A stretch of 64,000 nucleotides of DNA from an uncultured Eubacteriales bacterium (GTDB taxonomy: Bacteria > Bacillota > Clostridia > Oscillospirales > Butyricicoccaceae): contig CAKRRK010000004.1 of assembly GCA_934395135.1 (NCBI GenBank), forward strand, positions 1 through 64,000. The letters are read 5' to 3'. Every line of letters starts with the position of its first letter. The stretch's first letter is position 1. Shown in pieces: positions 34,332 to 44,107 of the stretch. The translations under genes were made by a program, and so were the position numbers. The notes beneath the pieces were generated by a model. The model saw nothing but the letters and a program-made list of their open reading frames with translations. It was not told the DNA's origin and searched no databases.

Positions 34332-34745
34332 ATGGCATTTTTGGACAAAATTAACAGCTTGGCAAAGGGAGCAGGAGACCTTGCCAAAACGGCTGGCAGC
34401 AAGACCAGCGACGCCATTGAGACCGGCAAACTCAATATGAAAATACGCGGCGAGAGAAACGCAATTGATGCATTCTATCAGAAAATCGGTGCTTTTTATT
34501 ATGGAAAGCATGCGGCGGGAGAGCCGCTGGAACAGGACGTGCTGGCGATCTGCGCGCAGATTGATGCCGCCAACACCCGGATTTCCCAGTTGGAGGCGGA
34601 AATCGTCAAGCTGAAAGGCGGCAGCGGCGAGACGGCGGGGGAAGAAACGCCGGGCGCAGCAGAAACATACTGTCCGCAGTGCGGCGCAAAGCTTACCGGA
34701 GAGGAAAAGTTTTGCAGTCAGTGTGGTACAAAAACTTCGGAATAA
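34332..34745 (+). CDS. Zinc-ribbon protein with coiled-coil region
   Basis: The 137-residue protein has an N-terminal helical region (MAFLDKINSLAKGAGDLA), a coiled-coil-like stretch (NTRISQLEAEIVKLKGG) and a C-terminal zinc ribbon. The ribbon is formed by two CxxCG knuckles (CPQCGAKL and FCSQCG). Such proteins are common in Bacillota and have no defined function. The start at 34332 follows AGGAGG. A strong terminator follows directly. Confidence 0.85.
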   Translation: MAFLDKINSLAKGAGDLAKTAGSKTSDAIETGKLNMKIRGERNAIDAFYQKIGAFYYGKHAAGEPLEQDVLAICAQIDAANTRISQLEAEIVKLKGGSGETAGEETPGAAETYCPQCGAKLTGEEKFCSQCGTKTSE

Positions 34746-34748
34746 GAC

Positions 34749-34780
34749 AAAAAAGCACCCAGATGAATGGGTGCTTTTTT
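34749..34780 (+). terminator. Terminator of the zinc-ribbon gene
   Basis: AAAAAAGCACCCA pairs with TGGGTGCTTTTTT around a 6-nt loop. Confidence 0.92.
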
Positions 34781-34798
34781 ATAAAAGGATGCGATGAT

Positions 34799-35299
34799 AT
34801 GGTGCATATTTATTATGGAGATGGCAAAGGGAAAACCACCAGCGCGGCAGGCCTTGCCCTCCGGTGTGCAGGACAGGGGAAACGGGTGGTATTCTGCAGT
34901 TTTTTAAAGGACAATACTGCCGGAGAACGAAAGGCCTTGGAACAGACGGCGGGCGTTACGCTGCTGCCGGCGCCGAATGCCATGAAATTTGTAGTTCAGA
35001 TGACGGAGGAAGAAAAGGCTGCCTGCCGGACCGCTTGCGCCAATCTGCTGCGGACAGCATTTGCCGCGGCACAGGGGAAGGATATGCTGGTGCTGGACGA
35101 AGTGATTGGCGCGGTGGAGACCGGGATGGTGGAGGAAGACCGGCTTTTGTCGTATCTTCCGGTACCGTTTGAATTGGTGCTCACTGGAAGAAACCCAGGG
35201 AAAAAATTGCTGGAACAGGCGGATTATCTATCGGAAATCTGTAACAGAAAGCATCCCTTTGATCAAGGCGTACCGGCAAGAAAGGGGATCGAGTTTTAA
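34799..35299 (+). CDS. Cob(I)alamin adenosyltransferase-like P-loop protein (CobA/BtuR family)
   Basis: The 166-residue protein starts MVHIYYGDGKGKTTSAAG, the P-loop of the CobA/BtuR corrinoid adenosyltransferase family. It continues with LRCAGQGKRVVFCSF and the acidic Walker B LVLDEVIGA near residue 100. VLTGRNPGKKLLEQADYLSEI near the end is also family-like. It would add the adenosyl group to cobalamin for B12-dependent enzymes. No other cobalamin gene is nearby. The ATG at 34799 follows a weak AAAGGAT site. Confidence 0.85.
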   Translation: MVHIYYGDGKGKTTSAAGLALRCAGQGKRVVFCSFLKDNTAGERKALEQTAGVTLLPAPNAMKFVVQMTEEEKAACRTACANLLRTAFAAAQGKDMLVLDEVIGAVETGMVEEDRLLSYLPVPFELVLTGRNPGKKLLEQADYLSEICNRKHPFDQGVPARKGIEF

Positions 35300-35302
35300 C
35301 AT

Positions 35303-36115
35303 CCCCCGGTTGTCGCGGCGGTTCCGGCATTCCTTTTGGAGGAGAAGTTTCTGTACCATCCCAGCTGCGGGAATGACGGTGCCGCCCAGACGGGGATGTT
35401 CCACGGTGCCTCACCGTCAAACCAAACGCCCAAAACCGGATTTAAAATCGGCTCCGACACGGTGATGACGGCAGTTCCCGGGATGGAAACATACAGAATG
35501 GCGTTGGAATATAAAACACAGGGTATACCGACCGGTATCATGTCCAGGACAAGGATGCCCGGCGTGCTCGCCTATTGGATTTGGTGCATAAAAGGGGTAT
35601 AAGGAAAAAAGGTCGGTAAATTGCTCCAAAACCGATGCTGCGCCGGGTGGATGGCGATTGAGCATCCAAAATGCACCGAAGCCAACGCTGGAGTACAGCC
35701 CAAACAGATTGGCTGCCATAGAACCGCCGGAAAGCAGCCGCACCATTCCGCCAAGGATAGCGGCGATGGAAATAATATCCCGTTTGTAAACCAGTCCCGA
35801 AGCAGCAAAACTAAACACAGCAGAATATACCGGGGCGTTGTATTTCAGCAAAATCGCATCGGCGGCGGTTCGTTGGATAGAGAACACAAAGCCGCAACCA
35901 TGCCGGCATATTGGCAAGGGGCGGAAAGCTGAATTCTTGAAAATCTGAAACTCGGACGCCGAAAAAAAACAACAGCAGAGTAAAGGCCGCAATCGGGCTG
36001 CGCCTTTCCGCGGCGGAAAGGCGTCTCAGGCAAGAACCTTGACGAGAACGCCGCCCAGACGGCATAATACAGGCACTGCAGCCAGCAAACATACCCCTTT
36101 GTTTCGATGGAGAAA
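35303..36115 (-). pseudogene. Decayed EamA/DMT-family transporter
   Basis: No intact frame spans this stretch, but minus-strand fragments in different frames align in order with an EamA permease. They are RLGGVLVKVLA (near 36050), DAILLKYNAPVYSAVFSFAAS (near 35820), IAAILGGMVRLLSGGS with ANLFGLYSSVGFGAFWMLN (near 35720), and a C-terminal part GIPCVLYSNAILYVSIPGTA with VSEPILNPVLGVWFDGEAPW (near 35420). At least two frameshifts and stop codons separate them. It probably once exported or imported a metabolite. Confidence 0.8.
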
Positions 36116-36202
36116 AGAAGTTCCCTTCCAAACGCCGTCAAAAGCAGGGTACCATGGCGTGGAAAACGCAATCCTGATATGTAAACCAAAAAATAAATAA
36201 GG

Positions 36203-36231
36203 TTGACATGTGCAGAGGAATATGGTATATT
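36203..36231 (+). promoter_or_regulatory. Promoter of bioY
   Basis: TTGACA (36203-36208) is separated by 17 bp from TATATT (36226-36231). The leader is about 20 nt. No clear BirA operator was recognised. Confidence 0.75.
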
Positions 36232-36257
36232 GTTTCCAGTGTATGGGAGGGAATCGT

Positions 36258-36824
36258 ATGGAACGAACCATAGAAATTCGAAAAAAGAAACTTCAAACGA
36301 GAGATTATTGCTACATTGCGCTGTTTGCGGCAATTATTTCCGTATGCGCATGGATCAGCATCCCGATGACAGTGCCCTTTACTCTGCAGACGTTTGCAGT
36401 GTTTGTTACGGTGGGGCTTCTGGGCTGCAAGCGAGGGACATTGACGGTTTTGGTATATATTGCCCTTGGCGCCATTGGCGTTCCGGTGTTCTCCGGGTTT
36501 ACCGGCGGCATTGGCGCGCTGTTCGGCAAAACAGGCGGATATATTCTGGGTTTTTTGTTGACCGCTGTAGTAGGCGGCATCTTGGTGGACAAATTTGGGA
36601 AAAGCACCAAATGCCTGGCGGCAGCGATGACAGTCGGACTGATCTTGTGCTACTTATTCGGTTCGCTGTGGTTTATGGCGATTTATACCGCTGGGACAGA
36701 AGGCGGCATTGGCTTGGTAAGCGTGCTGTCTATGTGCGTCATTCCGTTTATTCTTCCAGATCTTGTAAAGATGGCAGTGGCAATCCTGCTGGTAAAAGGG
36801 CTTTCCAAACATATGCGGCTGTAA
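36258..36824 (+). CDS. bioY: Biotin ECF transporter S component BioY
   Basis: The 188-residue membrane protein binds biotin and delivers it with a shared ECF module that is not encoded here. It has six hydrophobic helices. It carries the BioY-type segments ISIPMTVPFTLQTFAVF, IALGAIGVPVFSGFTGG and GKTGGYILGF. The ATG at 36258 follows GGGAGGG. The presence of bioY without biotin synthesis genes suggests dependence on external biotin, as far as this window shows. Confidence 0.93.
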   Translation: MERTIEIRKKKLQTRDYCYIALFAAIISVCAWISIPMTVPFTLQTFAVFVTVGLLGCKRGTLTVLVYIALGAIGVPVFSGFTGGIGALFGKTGGYILGFLLTAVVGGILVDKFGKSTKCLAAAMTVGLILCYLFGSLWFMAIYTAGTEGGIGLVSVLSMCVIPFILPDLVKMAVAILLVKGLSKHMRL

Positions 36825-36829
36825 AGAGG

Positions 36830-36865
36830 ACCCCTCGGACGCTTCTGAAATGTCCGAGGGGTTTT
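36830..36865 (+). terminator. Terminator of bioY
   Basis: The stem ACCCCTCGGAC/GTCCGAGGGGT has an 11-nt loop and ends in four Ts. Confidence 0.9.
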
Positions 36866-36961
36866 AACGCTGGCATATGGGAGGAAATCAGGTTGGAAAG
36901 AAACCGAACGATCTTGCGGTCCGCCCGCAGGATAAAATCCTGTAAATCCTATGGGTATTTG

Positions 36962-36990
36962 TTGCAAAAGACGGCGGATTATGCTATGAT
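36962..36990 (+). promoter_or_regulatory. Promoter of rpiA
   Basis: TTGCAA (36962-36967) is separated by 17 bp from TATGAT (36985-36990). Confidence 0.65.
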
Positions 36991-37020
36991 TGTCTTAGTT
37001 TAAATAACTGGAGGCATAGT

Positions 37021-37695
37021 ATGGAACAGAAAAAAATTGCTGGCTATAAGGCGGCGGAATATATTGAAGACGGTATGACCCTTGGACTGGGGACAGGCTC
37101 CACTGCGTTTTATCTGGTAGAACGGGTGGGCCAGCTGGTAAAGCAGGGTATGAAGCTGGAAGCTGTGGCAACATCGGCCGCAACCGAAAAGCAGGCAAGG
37201 GAACTGAACATCCCGCTGCGCTCCATTGACGAGGTGGATCACATTGATCTTGCCATTGACGGCGTGGACGAAATCGATGGCGCGTTCAACGCAATCAAAG
37301 GCGGCGGCGGCGCGCTGTTTCGGGAAAAAATCGTGGCGACCCTGGCAGATCGTGTCATTTGGATTATGGACGAAAGCAAGCTGGTGGACAGCATTGGCAA
37401 TTTCCATCTGCCGGTGGAAATTCTGCCGTACGGCCATACCCAGGTGCTGCGCACGATGGAGGAGCTTGGCCTGAAGCCGGTTCTCCGCATGCGGGACGGA
37501 AAGGTGTTTGTCACAGACAACGGCAACTACATCGCGGACCTGCACCTTGGCGCGCCGATGGATATTTCGGGCGTGAAAGAAAAACTTGCCTCCATTGTGG
37601 GCGTGTTGGAAACCGGCCTGTTCCTGAATATGTGCGAGCGTATTGTAGTGGGAACGGACAACGGCGCAAGAGTCATCGAAAACCAGAACAAGTAA
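37021..37695 (+). CDS. rpiA: Ribose-5-phosphate isomerase A
   Basis: The 224-residue enzyme interconverts ribose 5-phosphate and ribulose 5-phosphate in the pentose phosphate pathway. It shows all RpiA landmarks: LGLGTGSTAFYLVE near residue 22, LAIDGVDEIDG near 78 and the catalytic KGGGGALFREKI near 93. MDESKLVDSIG follows. Length is standard. A CTGGAGG site precedes the ATG. It is monocistronic with its own promoter and terminator, and would feed pentoses imported by the CUT2 systems into central metabolism. Confidence 0.96.
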   Translation: MEQKKIAGYKAAEYIEDGMTLGLGTGSTAFYLVERVGQLVKQGMKLEAVATSAATEKQARELNIPLRSIDEVDHIDLAIDGVDEIDGAFNAIKGGGGALFREKIVATLADRVIWIMDESKLVDSIGNFHLPVEILPYGHTQVLRTMEELGLKPVLRMRDGKVFVTDNGNYIADLHLGAPMDISGVKEKLASIVGVLETGLFLNMCERIVVGTDNGARVIENQNK

Positions 37696-37714
37696 TGGGA
37701 ATTGGTTCCCGTCT

Positions 37715-37746
37715 AAAAAAGCAGAGACAAATGTCTCTGCTTTTTT
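37715..37746. terminator. Bidirectional terminator between rpiA and dinB
   Basis: AAAAAAGCAGAGAC pairs with GTCTCTGCTTTTTT around a short loop. Confidence 0.9.
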
Positions 37747-37788
37747 ATTTGGAAAAACGTTGGTTGGAGGCTGTCACAGCTTGCGGGA

Positions 37789-39039
37789 CTAAAACGGGCA
37801 GTTTACCCGGGGCTTGTCTTCCCTGTCATAACGGTCCAGATGGGAAAAGTCATGGTGCAGGGCAGATGCCCGGACAAGGGCACGGCGGCCATACCGCTGG
37901 CGTATATCGTCAGCCGCGGCGTCAAGGGCATAGTGCCGGAAGGATTCTTCCTCAAACAGAGAAAGCTGCCTGCAAGTGCTTTCGGTAAGGGAGGCAAGGC
38001 GTACGCCCAAAAGGCGGATGGGTTTTCCATTCCAAAGACGGTCAAACAGGGAGCATACCGTATGAATCAGCAAGTCGGTGGCGTCTGCAGAACAGACTAG
38101 GGCCTTTTGCCGGCTGGCAGCGGTAAAATCTCCATATTTTATCTGTACGCTCACCAAACGGCACGCAAACCCCTCGCGCCGCATGCGGGAGGCTGTGCTC
38201 TCGCACAGGGGAAGAAGTGCGAAATGCGCGTCCTCCCGGGAGGAAACGTCTGCGGGCAGGGTGGCGGAGTTGGAAAAGCTTTTGGGCGGTATGGTATGGT
38301 TGGGAACCACTGGAGCAGTATCCAGTCCGTTGGCATATCCCCACACCAGAAGCCCTTGTTTCTTCAGATGACGGTATAAAAAATCACGATCCGCGGCGGC
38401 AAGCTGACCGATGGTGTAAATTCCCCGCCGCTTCAGAGCGGCTTCGGTTGCCCGGCCTACCATAAACAGATCCCGGACCGGCAGCGGCCAGAATTTTTTT
38501 TGTAGTTCCCATGGGAAGAGTGTATTGGTGGCGTCAGGTCTCCGAAGTTCTCCGGCCATTTTCGCAAGCAGTTTGTTTGTACCTACCCCAATGTTGACGG
38601 TAAAGCCAAGTTCGGCAAAAATCCGGCGGCGAATGGCATCGGCACACTGGACGGGATCGCCGCAGATTGCCTGCATCCCGGTATAATCCAAAAAACATTC
38701 GTCGATGGAATATCGCTCGATCACTGGAGAATATTCGCACAAAATTTGATACATACGGTTGGAGAATTCCATATACAAAGAATATTCCGGAGGGAAAACC
38801 GCCAGAGAGGGACATTTTTGCCGGGCGGAAACCAGCGTTTCTCCTGTGACAATGTGAAATTGTCGGGCAGGCTCGGATTTGGCCAGTACAATGCCTTTCC
38901 GAGCCTGCTCGTTTCCGCCAATGACAGAGGAGATGGTGCGGATATCCAGGGGATCTCCCTGGGAAAGCCGGTTCACCGCGCTCCATGAGAGAAAGGCTGC
39001 ATTTACATCGATGTGAAAAATAATGCGTTGATACCCCAT
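37789..39039 (-). CDS. dinB: DNA polymerase IV (Y-family, DinB/UmuC-like)
   Basis: The 416-residue translesion polymerase copies damaged DNA. Catalytic acidic motifs are HIDVNAAFLSW near the N-terminus and YSIDECFLDYT around residue 105. The helix-hairpin-helix and little-finger regions follow (GVGTNKLLAKMA, IRLLGVRLASL). The start at 39039 follows GGAGGATG. A near-consensus promoter and a LexA box lie just upstream, so it is SOS-controlled. It converges on rpiA. Confidence 0.94.
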   Translation of the reverse strand: MGYQRIIFHIDVNAAFLSWSAVNRLSQGDPLDIRTISSVIGGNEQARKGIVLAKSEPARQFHIVTGETLVSARQKCPSLAVFPPEYSLYMEFSNRMYQILCEYSPVIERYSIDECFLDYTGMQAICGDPVQCADAIRRRIFAELGFTVNIGVGTNKLLAKMAGELRRPDATNTLFPWELQKKFWPLPVRDLFMVGRATEAALKRRGIYTIGQLAAADRDFLYRHLKKQGLLVWGYANGLDTAPVVPNHTIPPKSFSNSATLPADVSSREDAHFALLPLCESTASRMRREGFACRLVSVQIKYGDFTAASRQKALVCSADATDLLIHTVCSLFDRLWNGKPIRLLGVRLASLTESTCRQLSLFEEESFRHYALDAAADDIRQRYGRRALVRASALHHDFSHLDRYDREDKPRVNCPF

Positions 39040-39054
39040 AACATCCTCCAAAAA

Positions 39055-39102
39055 AGAACAAATGTTCGAATATAGTATACCGCAATACCTGCCGAAAGTA
39101 AA
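39055..39102 (-). promoter_or_regulatory. SOS promoter of dinB with LexA box
   Basis: The Bacillus-type LexA site appears as GAAC-AAAT-GTTC (39056-39067), matching CGAACRNRYGTTYG except for the first base. Minus-strand promoter elements TTTACT (39102-39097), 17 bp, TATACT (39079-39074) lie directly upstream of it. Confidence 0.85.
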
Positions 39103-39285
39103 TGGAAATTTTATCCACCTGTGCGGCGGCATGAGAATTGCACCATAGACTGTACGGAAAAAGGCAGAGAAAAAGCAAAGAAAACATGAATTTTATAACA
39201 AATTCCTTGAAATATATAGTAAAATATGCTAAAAAGTGGTATACTAATTTTATCTATCGCATTTTGACGGAAAGGCTTTGCACAG

Positions 39286-40554
39286 ATGGAACAAAACGAA
39301 CAGAAAAAAGAGAAAGCGCTGCTTGTCGGATTGCGCACCGGCGTGTTTTCTTCCGACGAAAACTCCGATGAAGATACGCTGGAAGAACTTTCCGCTCTGC
39401 TGAAAACCGCAGGAGGAGTATGCGTCGGCAGCATGCTGCAAACACGCCAGGCCCCGGATCCGAAATTTTTCGTGGGGGAAGGCAAAGCGGAAGAAATTCG
39501 GCAGATGGCTGAAGCGAATGCGGCGGATATCCTTATTTTTGACAACGAGCTTTCACCGTCCCAGATGAAAAATCTCGAAATGCTGACCGGATGCAGCGTT
39601 TTGGACAGAAGCGGCTTGATTTTGGATATTTTTGCGCAGAGGGCCGCGACAAACGAAGGGAAACTTCAGGTGGAACTGGCACAGTATCAGTATATTTTGC
39701 CGCGGCTTGCCGGGCTTGGCCGTTCGATGTCCCGCCTGGGCGGCGGCATTGGCACCCGGGGACCGGGGGAAAGCAAGCTGGAGAGCGACCGGCGGCACAT
39801 TCGGCGGCGCATCGACAAGCTGACCCGGGATTTGGAGGATGTGAAGCGTACCAGGGCAGTACAGCGCCGGCGGCGGATCCGGGCGGAACTTCCACTGGTT
39901 TGCATTGTGGGGTATACCAACGCTGGAAAATCTACCCTGCTGAACGCGCTTACCGGTGCGGGCATTCCGGCAAACGACCGGTTGTTTGACACACTGGATC
40001 CTACGACAAGGCGGTTTCGGCTGTCGGATACCCAGGAGGTTCTTTTGTCGGATACGGTAGGATTCCTCCGCAGGCTGCCGCATCATTTGATTGATGCGTT
40101 TCGCGCCACGCTGGAAGAGCTTTCCTATGCAGATTTGCTGCTGCATGTCGTGGATGCGTCGGCGGAGGATTATGCTGTTCGGCAGCAAACCGTGGAGCAG
40201 GTGCTGCGGGAACTGGGGGCGGACGATATCCCATGCCTTACGATCTACAATAAAGCGGACGCCTGCCGGAAACTGGACGGTTTTTCGGGAAAAGACAGCA
40301 TTCTTATTTCCGCAAAGCGCCGGCGGGGAATGGAAACACTGCTGCAGAAAATGGAACGGGAACTAATGCGGGGACAGCGGCGCATGACGGTAAGCATCCC
40401 GTTTGAGCAGGGCGCAGTGCTGGACGCTGTACACAATGCCGCCCGGGTGGAGAACACCTCCTATACGGAACAGGGTGTTTTGCTGACCATTGTATGCGAT
40501 GAAAAGCTGGCAGGAAAACTGGCGGCCTATCAGACGGACGGAGAAGCAGAATGA
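39286..40554 (+). CDS. hflX: GTPase HflX
   Basis: The 422-residue ribosome-splitting GTPase has the N-terminal HflX domain with KFFVGEGKAEEI and FDNELSPSQMKNLE. The long glycine-rich linker GRSMSRLGGGIGTRGPGE is followed by a helical region. The G-domain has G1 GYTNAGKST, G3 DTVGF and G4 NKAD. It rescues stalled or heat-damaged ribosomes in other bacteria. Its stop codon overlaps the start of the yigZ gene by ATGA. Confidence 0.96.
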   Translation: MEQNEQKKEKALLVGLRTGVFSSDENSDEDTLEELSALLKTAGGVCVGSMLQTRQAPDPKFFVGEGKAEEIRQMAEANAADILIFDNELSPSQMKNLEMLTGCSVLDRSGLILDIFAQRAATNEGKLQVELAQYQYILPRLAGLGRSMSRLGGGIGTRGPGESKLESDRRHIRRRIDKLTRDLEDVKRTRAVQRRRRIRAELPLVCIVGYTNAGKSTLLNALTGAGIPANDRLFDTLDPTTRRFRLSDTQEVLLSDTVGFLRRLPHHLIDAFRATLEELSYADLLLHVVDASAEDYAVRQQTVEQVLRELGADDIPCLTIYNKADACRKLDGFSGKDSILISAKRRRGMETLLQKMERELMRGQRRMTVSIPFEQGAVLDAVHNAARVENTSYTEQGVLLTIVCDEKLAGKLAAYQTDGEAE

Positions 40555-41183
40555 GCGATTATTTTGAGCCGTATCTTCCTTTTGGAGAGGATCATTTTGT
40601 GGAAAAACGGTCGAAATTTGCCGGCAGGCTATGGCGGGTGGAAACCCGGGAGGATGCGGCGGAGAAAATCCGGCAAATGCGGGAAACGTATTGGGACGCG
40701 ACCCACAACTGCTATGCCTATATTCTGCGGGAAGGGAATTTTATGCGCTATTCCGACGACGGAGAGCCACAGGGAACGGCCGGCCTGCCGATTCTGGAAG
40801 TGCTGCGGCATGAAAATCTGCAAAATGTATGCTGTGTGGTAACCCGCTATTTCGGCGGCATTCTTCTCGGCACGGGCGGACTGGTGCGGGCCTATACCAA
40901 GGGCGCGCAGATTGCGGTGGCTGCCGCCGGCGTTTCGCAAATGTCCCGGTTTTCGGTGATGTTGATCGCCTGTCCCTATGCACTGCTTGCCATTGTGGAA
41001 CAGCTGCTGCCGGAATTTGAAGCACAGACAGAAGAAAAGGAATACGGAGCGGATGTGACGCTCACAGTGTCCATTCCCGAGGGCAGGGAGGATGCTTTGA
41101 ACCAGACGCTGATGGACCGGACGGCGGGGACAGTATATGGCGAGGTAATCGAAAGCAAATTTATGGGCAGAAGGATCAAATAG
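40551..41183 (+). CDS. yigZ: YigZ/IMPACT family protein
   Basis: The 210-residue protein has the UPF0029 N-terminal domain. Its pattern is KRSKFAGRLWRV, ATHNCYAYILREG, RYSDDGEPQGTAGLPILEVL and VVTRYFGGILLGTGGLVRAY. A DUF1949-like C-terminal domain follows. It is related to eukaryotic IMPACT, and a role in translation control is inferred from homology and from its coupling to hflX by a 4-bp overlap. Length is standard. Confidence 0.93.
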   Translation: MSDYFEPYLPFGEDHFVEKRSKFAGRLWRVETREDAAEKIRQMRETYWDATHNCYAYILREGNFMRYSDDGEPQGTAGLPILEVLRHENLQNVCCVVTRYFGGILLGTGGLVRAYTKGAQIAVAAAGVSQMSRFSVMLIACPYALLAIVEQLLPEFEAQTEEKEYGADVTLTVSIPEGREDALNQTLMDRTAGTVYGEVIESKFMGRRIK

Positions 41184-41323
41184 CCTCCGCCGCAACCCGG
41201 ATTTTACGGTAAAATTATATAATCTCAAAAAAAAGAAGAGAAAAAAGAGGATTAACAGAACGAAAAGCAGTATATATAGATAGAAGCCGTGACAAGAAAC
41301 AATGAAACGGAGGTTGTGGCAGA

Positions 41324-42328
41324 ATGACAGTCAGAGCGTTTCTGGAAGCGAGAGAACAAGCAACTCTGCAGGAAGGCGCGGCTTTGTCTGCAGAAAGCAG
41401 GGGACGGGAACATCCCATTGATGAATGCCCAATGCGTACGAATTTTCAACGGGACCGGGATCGCATTGTGCATTCCAAGGCGTTTCGCCGGTTGAGCCAC
41501 AAAACGCAGGTATTTATTTCCCCGGAAGGGGATCATTATCGGGCGCGGCTGACCCATACGCTGGAGGTTTCCCAAATTGCGAGAACGGTAGCCCGGGCGC
41601 TTCGGCTGAATGAGGATCTGGCGGAAGCCATCAGCCTGGGGCATGATCTGGGGCATACCCCCTTCGGCCATGCCGGGGAACGGGCGCTGAACGATGTATG
41701 TCCGGAAGGCTTCCGGCACAACATCCAAAGCGGCCGTGTCGTTAAGCGGCTGGAAAACGACGGCCAGGGCTTAAACCTGACCTATGAAGTGGTAGACGGT
41801 ATTGTATGCCACACGGGACCGAAGATTGCGGATACGCTGGAAGGGCGGATTGTCCACCATGCGGATCGTATTGCTTACATAAACCATGACATCGACGACG
41901 CCATACGGGCGGGCATTATGAAGCAGGAGGACATCCCGGAGGACATCAGCCGCGCCTTGGGGCGCACCCATGGCGACCGTATTGACAGCATGGTAATGAG
42001 TATGATCCGATATGGGGAAAAAACCGGAAACATCGGAATGGAAGACGAGATTTATCGCAAGTCCAGAGAACTGCGGGAGTTTATGTTTGAAATGGTTTAT
42101 AAAAATCCGGTGGCAAAAGGGGAAGAGGGCAAGGCGATGGATATGCTCAAAAGCCTGTATGCATATTTTTCTCAAAATCCTGACAAGCTACCGGAAGATT
42201 ACCGGGCCTTAATGGACCAGGACAGCCTGGAACGGGTGGTGTGTGATTATGTGGCGTGCATGACGGACCGCTTTGCCGTATCCATGTACACAAAAATATT
42301 CATTCCCAAAAGCTGGAATATTGTATAA
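41324..42328 (+). CDS. dgt: Deoxyguanosinetriphosphate triphosphohydrolase-like HD protein
   Basis: The 334-residue HD-domain enzyme hydrolyses dNTPs to nucleosides and triphosphate. The metal-binding HD site is seen in RLTHTLEVSQIARTVAR and GHDLGHTPFGHAGE. The start region RNFQRDRDRIVHSKAFRRLSHKTQVF is family-typical. It is upstream of dnaG and rpoD, an arrangement common in Clostridia, and probably shares their transcript (15-18 bp gap). An ACGGAGG site precedes the ATG. Confidence 0.94.
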   Translation: MTVRAFLEAREQATLQEGAALSAESRGREHPIDECPMRTNFQRDRDRIVHSKAFRRLSHKTQVFISPEGDHYRARLTHTLEVSQIARTVARALRLNEDLAEAISLGHDLGHTPFGHAGERALNDVCPEGFRHNIQSGRVVKRLENDGQGLNLTYEVVDGIVCHTGPKIADTLEGRIVHHADRIAYINHDIDDAIRAGIMKQEDIPEDISRALGRTHGDRIDSMVMSMIRYGEKTGNIGMEDEIYRKSRELREFMFEMVYKNPVAKGEEGKAMDMLKSLYAYFSQNPDKLPEDYRALMDQDSLERVVCDYVACMTDRFAVSMYTKIFIPKSWNIV

Positions 42329-42346
42329 CGGAAAAGGAGGGAAATG

Positions 42347-44107
42347 ATGGCATTTGACCGAAGGTTTTTGGACGATCTTGCCGCGCGATGCGACATCCTG
42401 GATGTGGTGTCCCGCTATGTACAGCTGAAAAAAAGCGGCGCCAACTATTTTGGCCTTTGCCCGTTTCATAACGAAAAAACTCCCTCCTTTTCCGTTGCGC
42501 CGGACAAGCAGATTTATCATTGCTTTGGCTGCGGCGCGGGCGGCGGCGCGATTAATTTTATTATGCGAATGGAAGGGCTGCCGTATCCGGACGCAGTACG
42601 ATTTTTGGCGGCGATGTATAATGTTCCTGTGGTGGAGGACAACGAAAGCCAGGAAAATCGCGGCCGCAGGGAACGGCTGCTGAAGCTGTCGGTGGATGCG
42701 GCCAGATTTTTTTATGCACAGCTGCACAAACCGGAAAACGCTCGTGTGAAGCAGTATTTTTTGAAGCGGGGGCTTGCCGGACGAACGTTGAATAATTTTG
42801 GGCTGGGCTATGCACCGGACAGCTTTCATGCCTTGCTGGACGCGATGCGGCAAAAAGGCTATACAGAGGAAGAACTTGTGGCGGCCGGTCTTGCGGCCAA
42901 AGGCCGGAACGGCGGATGCTATGATAAGTTCCGGAACCGGGTGATGTTTCCCATCATTGATATCCGGGGCAATGTGATCGCTTTCGGCGGCCGGGTGATG
43001 GATGACAGCAAACCAAAGTATTTGAATTCGCCGGAAACTATAATTTTCAATAAAAGCCGCAATCTGTTTGGACTGAATCTGGCCAGAAAGACAAAAAAAG
43101 AGTATTTTATCCTGGCGGAAGGCTATATGGATGTTATCGCACTGCATCAGGCGGGATTTGACAGTGCGGTAGCTTCCCTCGGTACATCTCTGACCGAGGA
43201 GCAGGCGCGGATGATTGCCCGGCACACGTCCAAAATCATTATCGCGTATGATGCGGACGAAGCGGGACAGAAAGCGTCCCAGCGTGCCATTGATATCTTG
43301 AAAAAGACTGGGCTTTCGGTGAAGGTGCTGAAAATTCCCGGCGCAAAGGACCCGGATGAATACATCAAGGCGCATGGCGCAGCGGCCTTTGGAAGACTGA
43401 TCGACCAGTCGGAAAATCACATTGAATACCAGCTGCAAAAAATACAGGCAAAATACCATATTGAGACGGATGAAGAAAAAGTGGCATTCCTTCGGGAGGC
43501 TGCGGAACTGATTGCCCGGCTGCCCAGCGAGATAGAACGGGAGGTATATGCCGGCCGTGTGGCGAAGCTTTGCGGCATTTCCATGGATGGAATGCAGATC
43601 GAGGTCAAAAATGCCTTTGCAAAGCTGCGCCGGCGGGAAAAAAACGCGGAAAAGCGGGAAATCCGGGCGCCGGTTTCCGCCGTGCAGCCGAAAAAACGGG
43701 AAATGCGCTACATAGATGTGCGGTCTGCCCGGGCAGAGGAGTCGATCATCGCATTGATTTTTGCGGATGGCACGCTCATTGACACCATTTGTGAAAAAAT
43801 TTCGCCCGATGATTTTTCTTCGGAACTTTTGGGAAAAATCTTTCGGACGGCGGCAGAACAGTACAACGACGGCCGCCTGCTGACCGTCGGCGGCTTTGAA
43901 GGGGTTCTGGACGAAGATGAGCTGTCTCTTCTGACGGAAATCATTACAAGGCCGGTAAACCCGGGAAACCGGATAAAAGCGGTGCAGGACTGCATCGAAA
44001 CCATATTGGAGCAGAAAGAAAAACGGGCGGGCGGCGGAAAGGATATGCTTTCCAGGCTTTCCCAGACATATAGAGAGAAACAGGGTTTAGGAGGATATGA
44101 CGCATGA
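42347..44107 (+). CDS. dnaG: DNA primase
   Basis: The 586-residue primase synthesises RNA primers at the replication fork. The CHC2 zinc finger is seen as [12 protein letters not shown] and [10 protein letters not shown]. The Toprim domain has the EGYMDVI segment and [13 protein letters not shown]. The C-terminal helical domain would bind DnaB helicase. Two adjacent ATGs exist. The second (42347) has a better spacing from AGGAGGG. The stop codon overlaps the start of rpoD by ATGA, so translation is coupled. Confidence 0.96.
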   Translation: MAFDRRFLDDLAARCDILDVVSRYVQLKKSGANYFGLCPFHNEKTPSFSVAPDKQIYHCFGCGAGGGAINFIMRMEGLPYPDAVRFLAAMYNVPVVEDNESQENRGRRERLLKLSVDAARFFYAQLHKPENARVKQYFLKRGLAGRTLNNFGLGYAPDSFHALLDAMRQKGYTEEELVAAGLAAKGRNGGCYDKFRNRVMFPIIDIRGNVIAFGGRVMDDSKPKYLNSPETIIFNKSRNLFGLNLARKTKKEYFILAEGYMDVIALHQAGFDSAVASLGTSLTEEQARMIARHTSKIIIAYDADEAGQKASQRAIDILKKTGLSVKVLKIPGAKDPDEYIKAHGAAAFGRLIDQSENHIEYQLQKIQAKYHIETDEEKVAFLREAAELIARLPSEIEREVYAGRVAKLCGISMDGMQIEVKNAFAKLRRREKNAEKREIRAPVSAVQPKKREMRYIDVRSARAEESIIALIFADGTLIDTICEKISPDDFSSELLGKIFRTAAEQYNDGRLLTVGGFEGVLDEDELSLLTEIITRPVNPGNRIKAVQDCIETILEQKEKRAGGGKDMLSRLSQTYREKQGLGGYDA

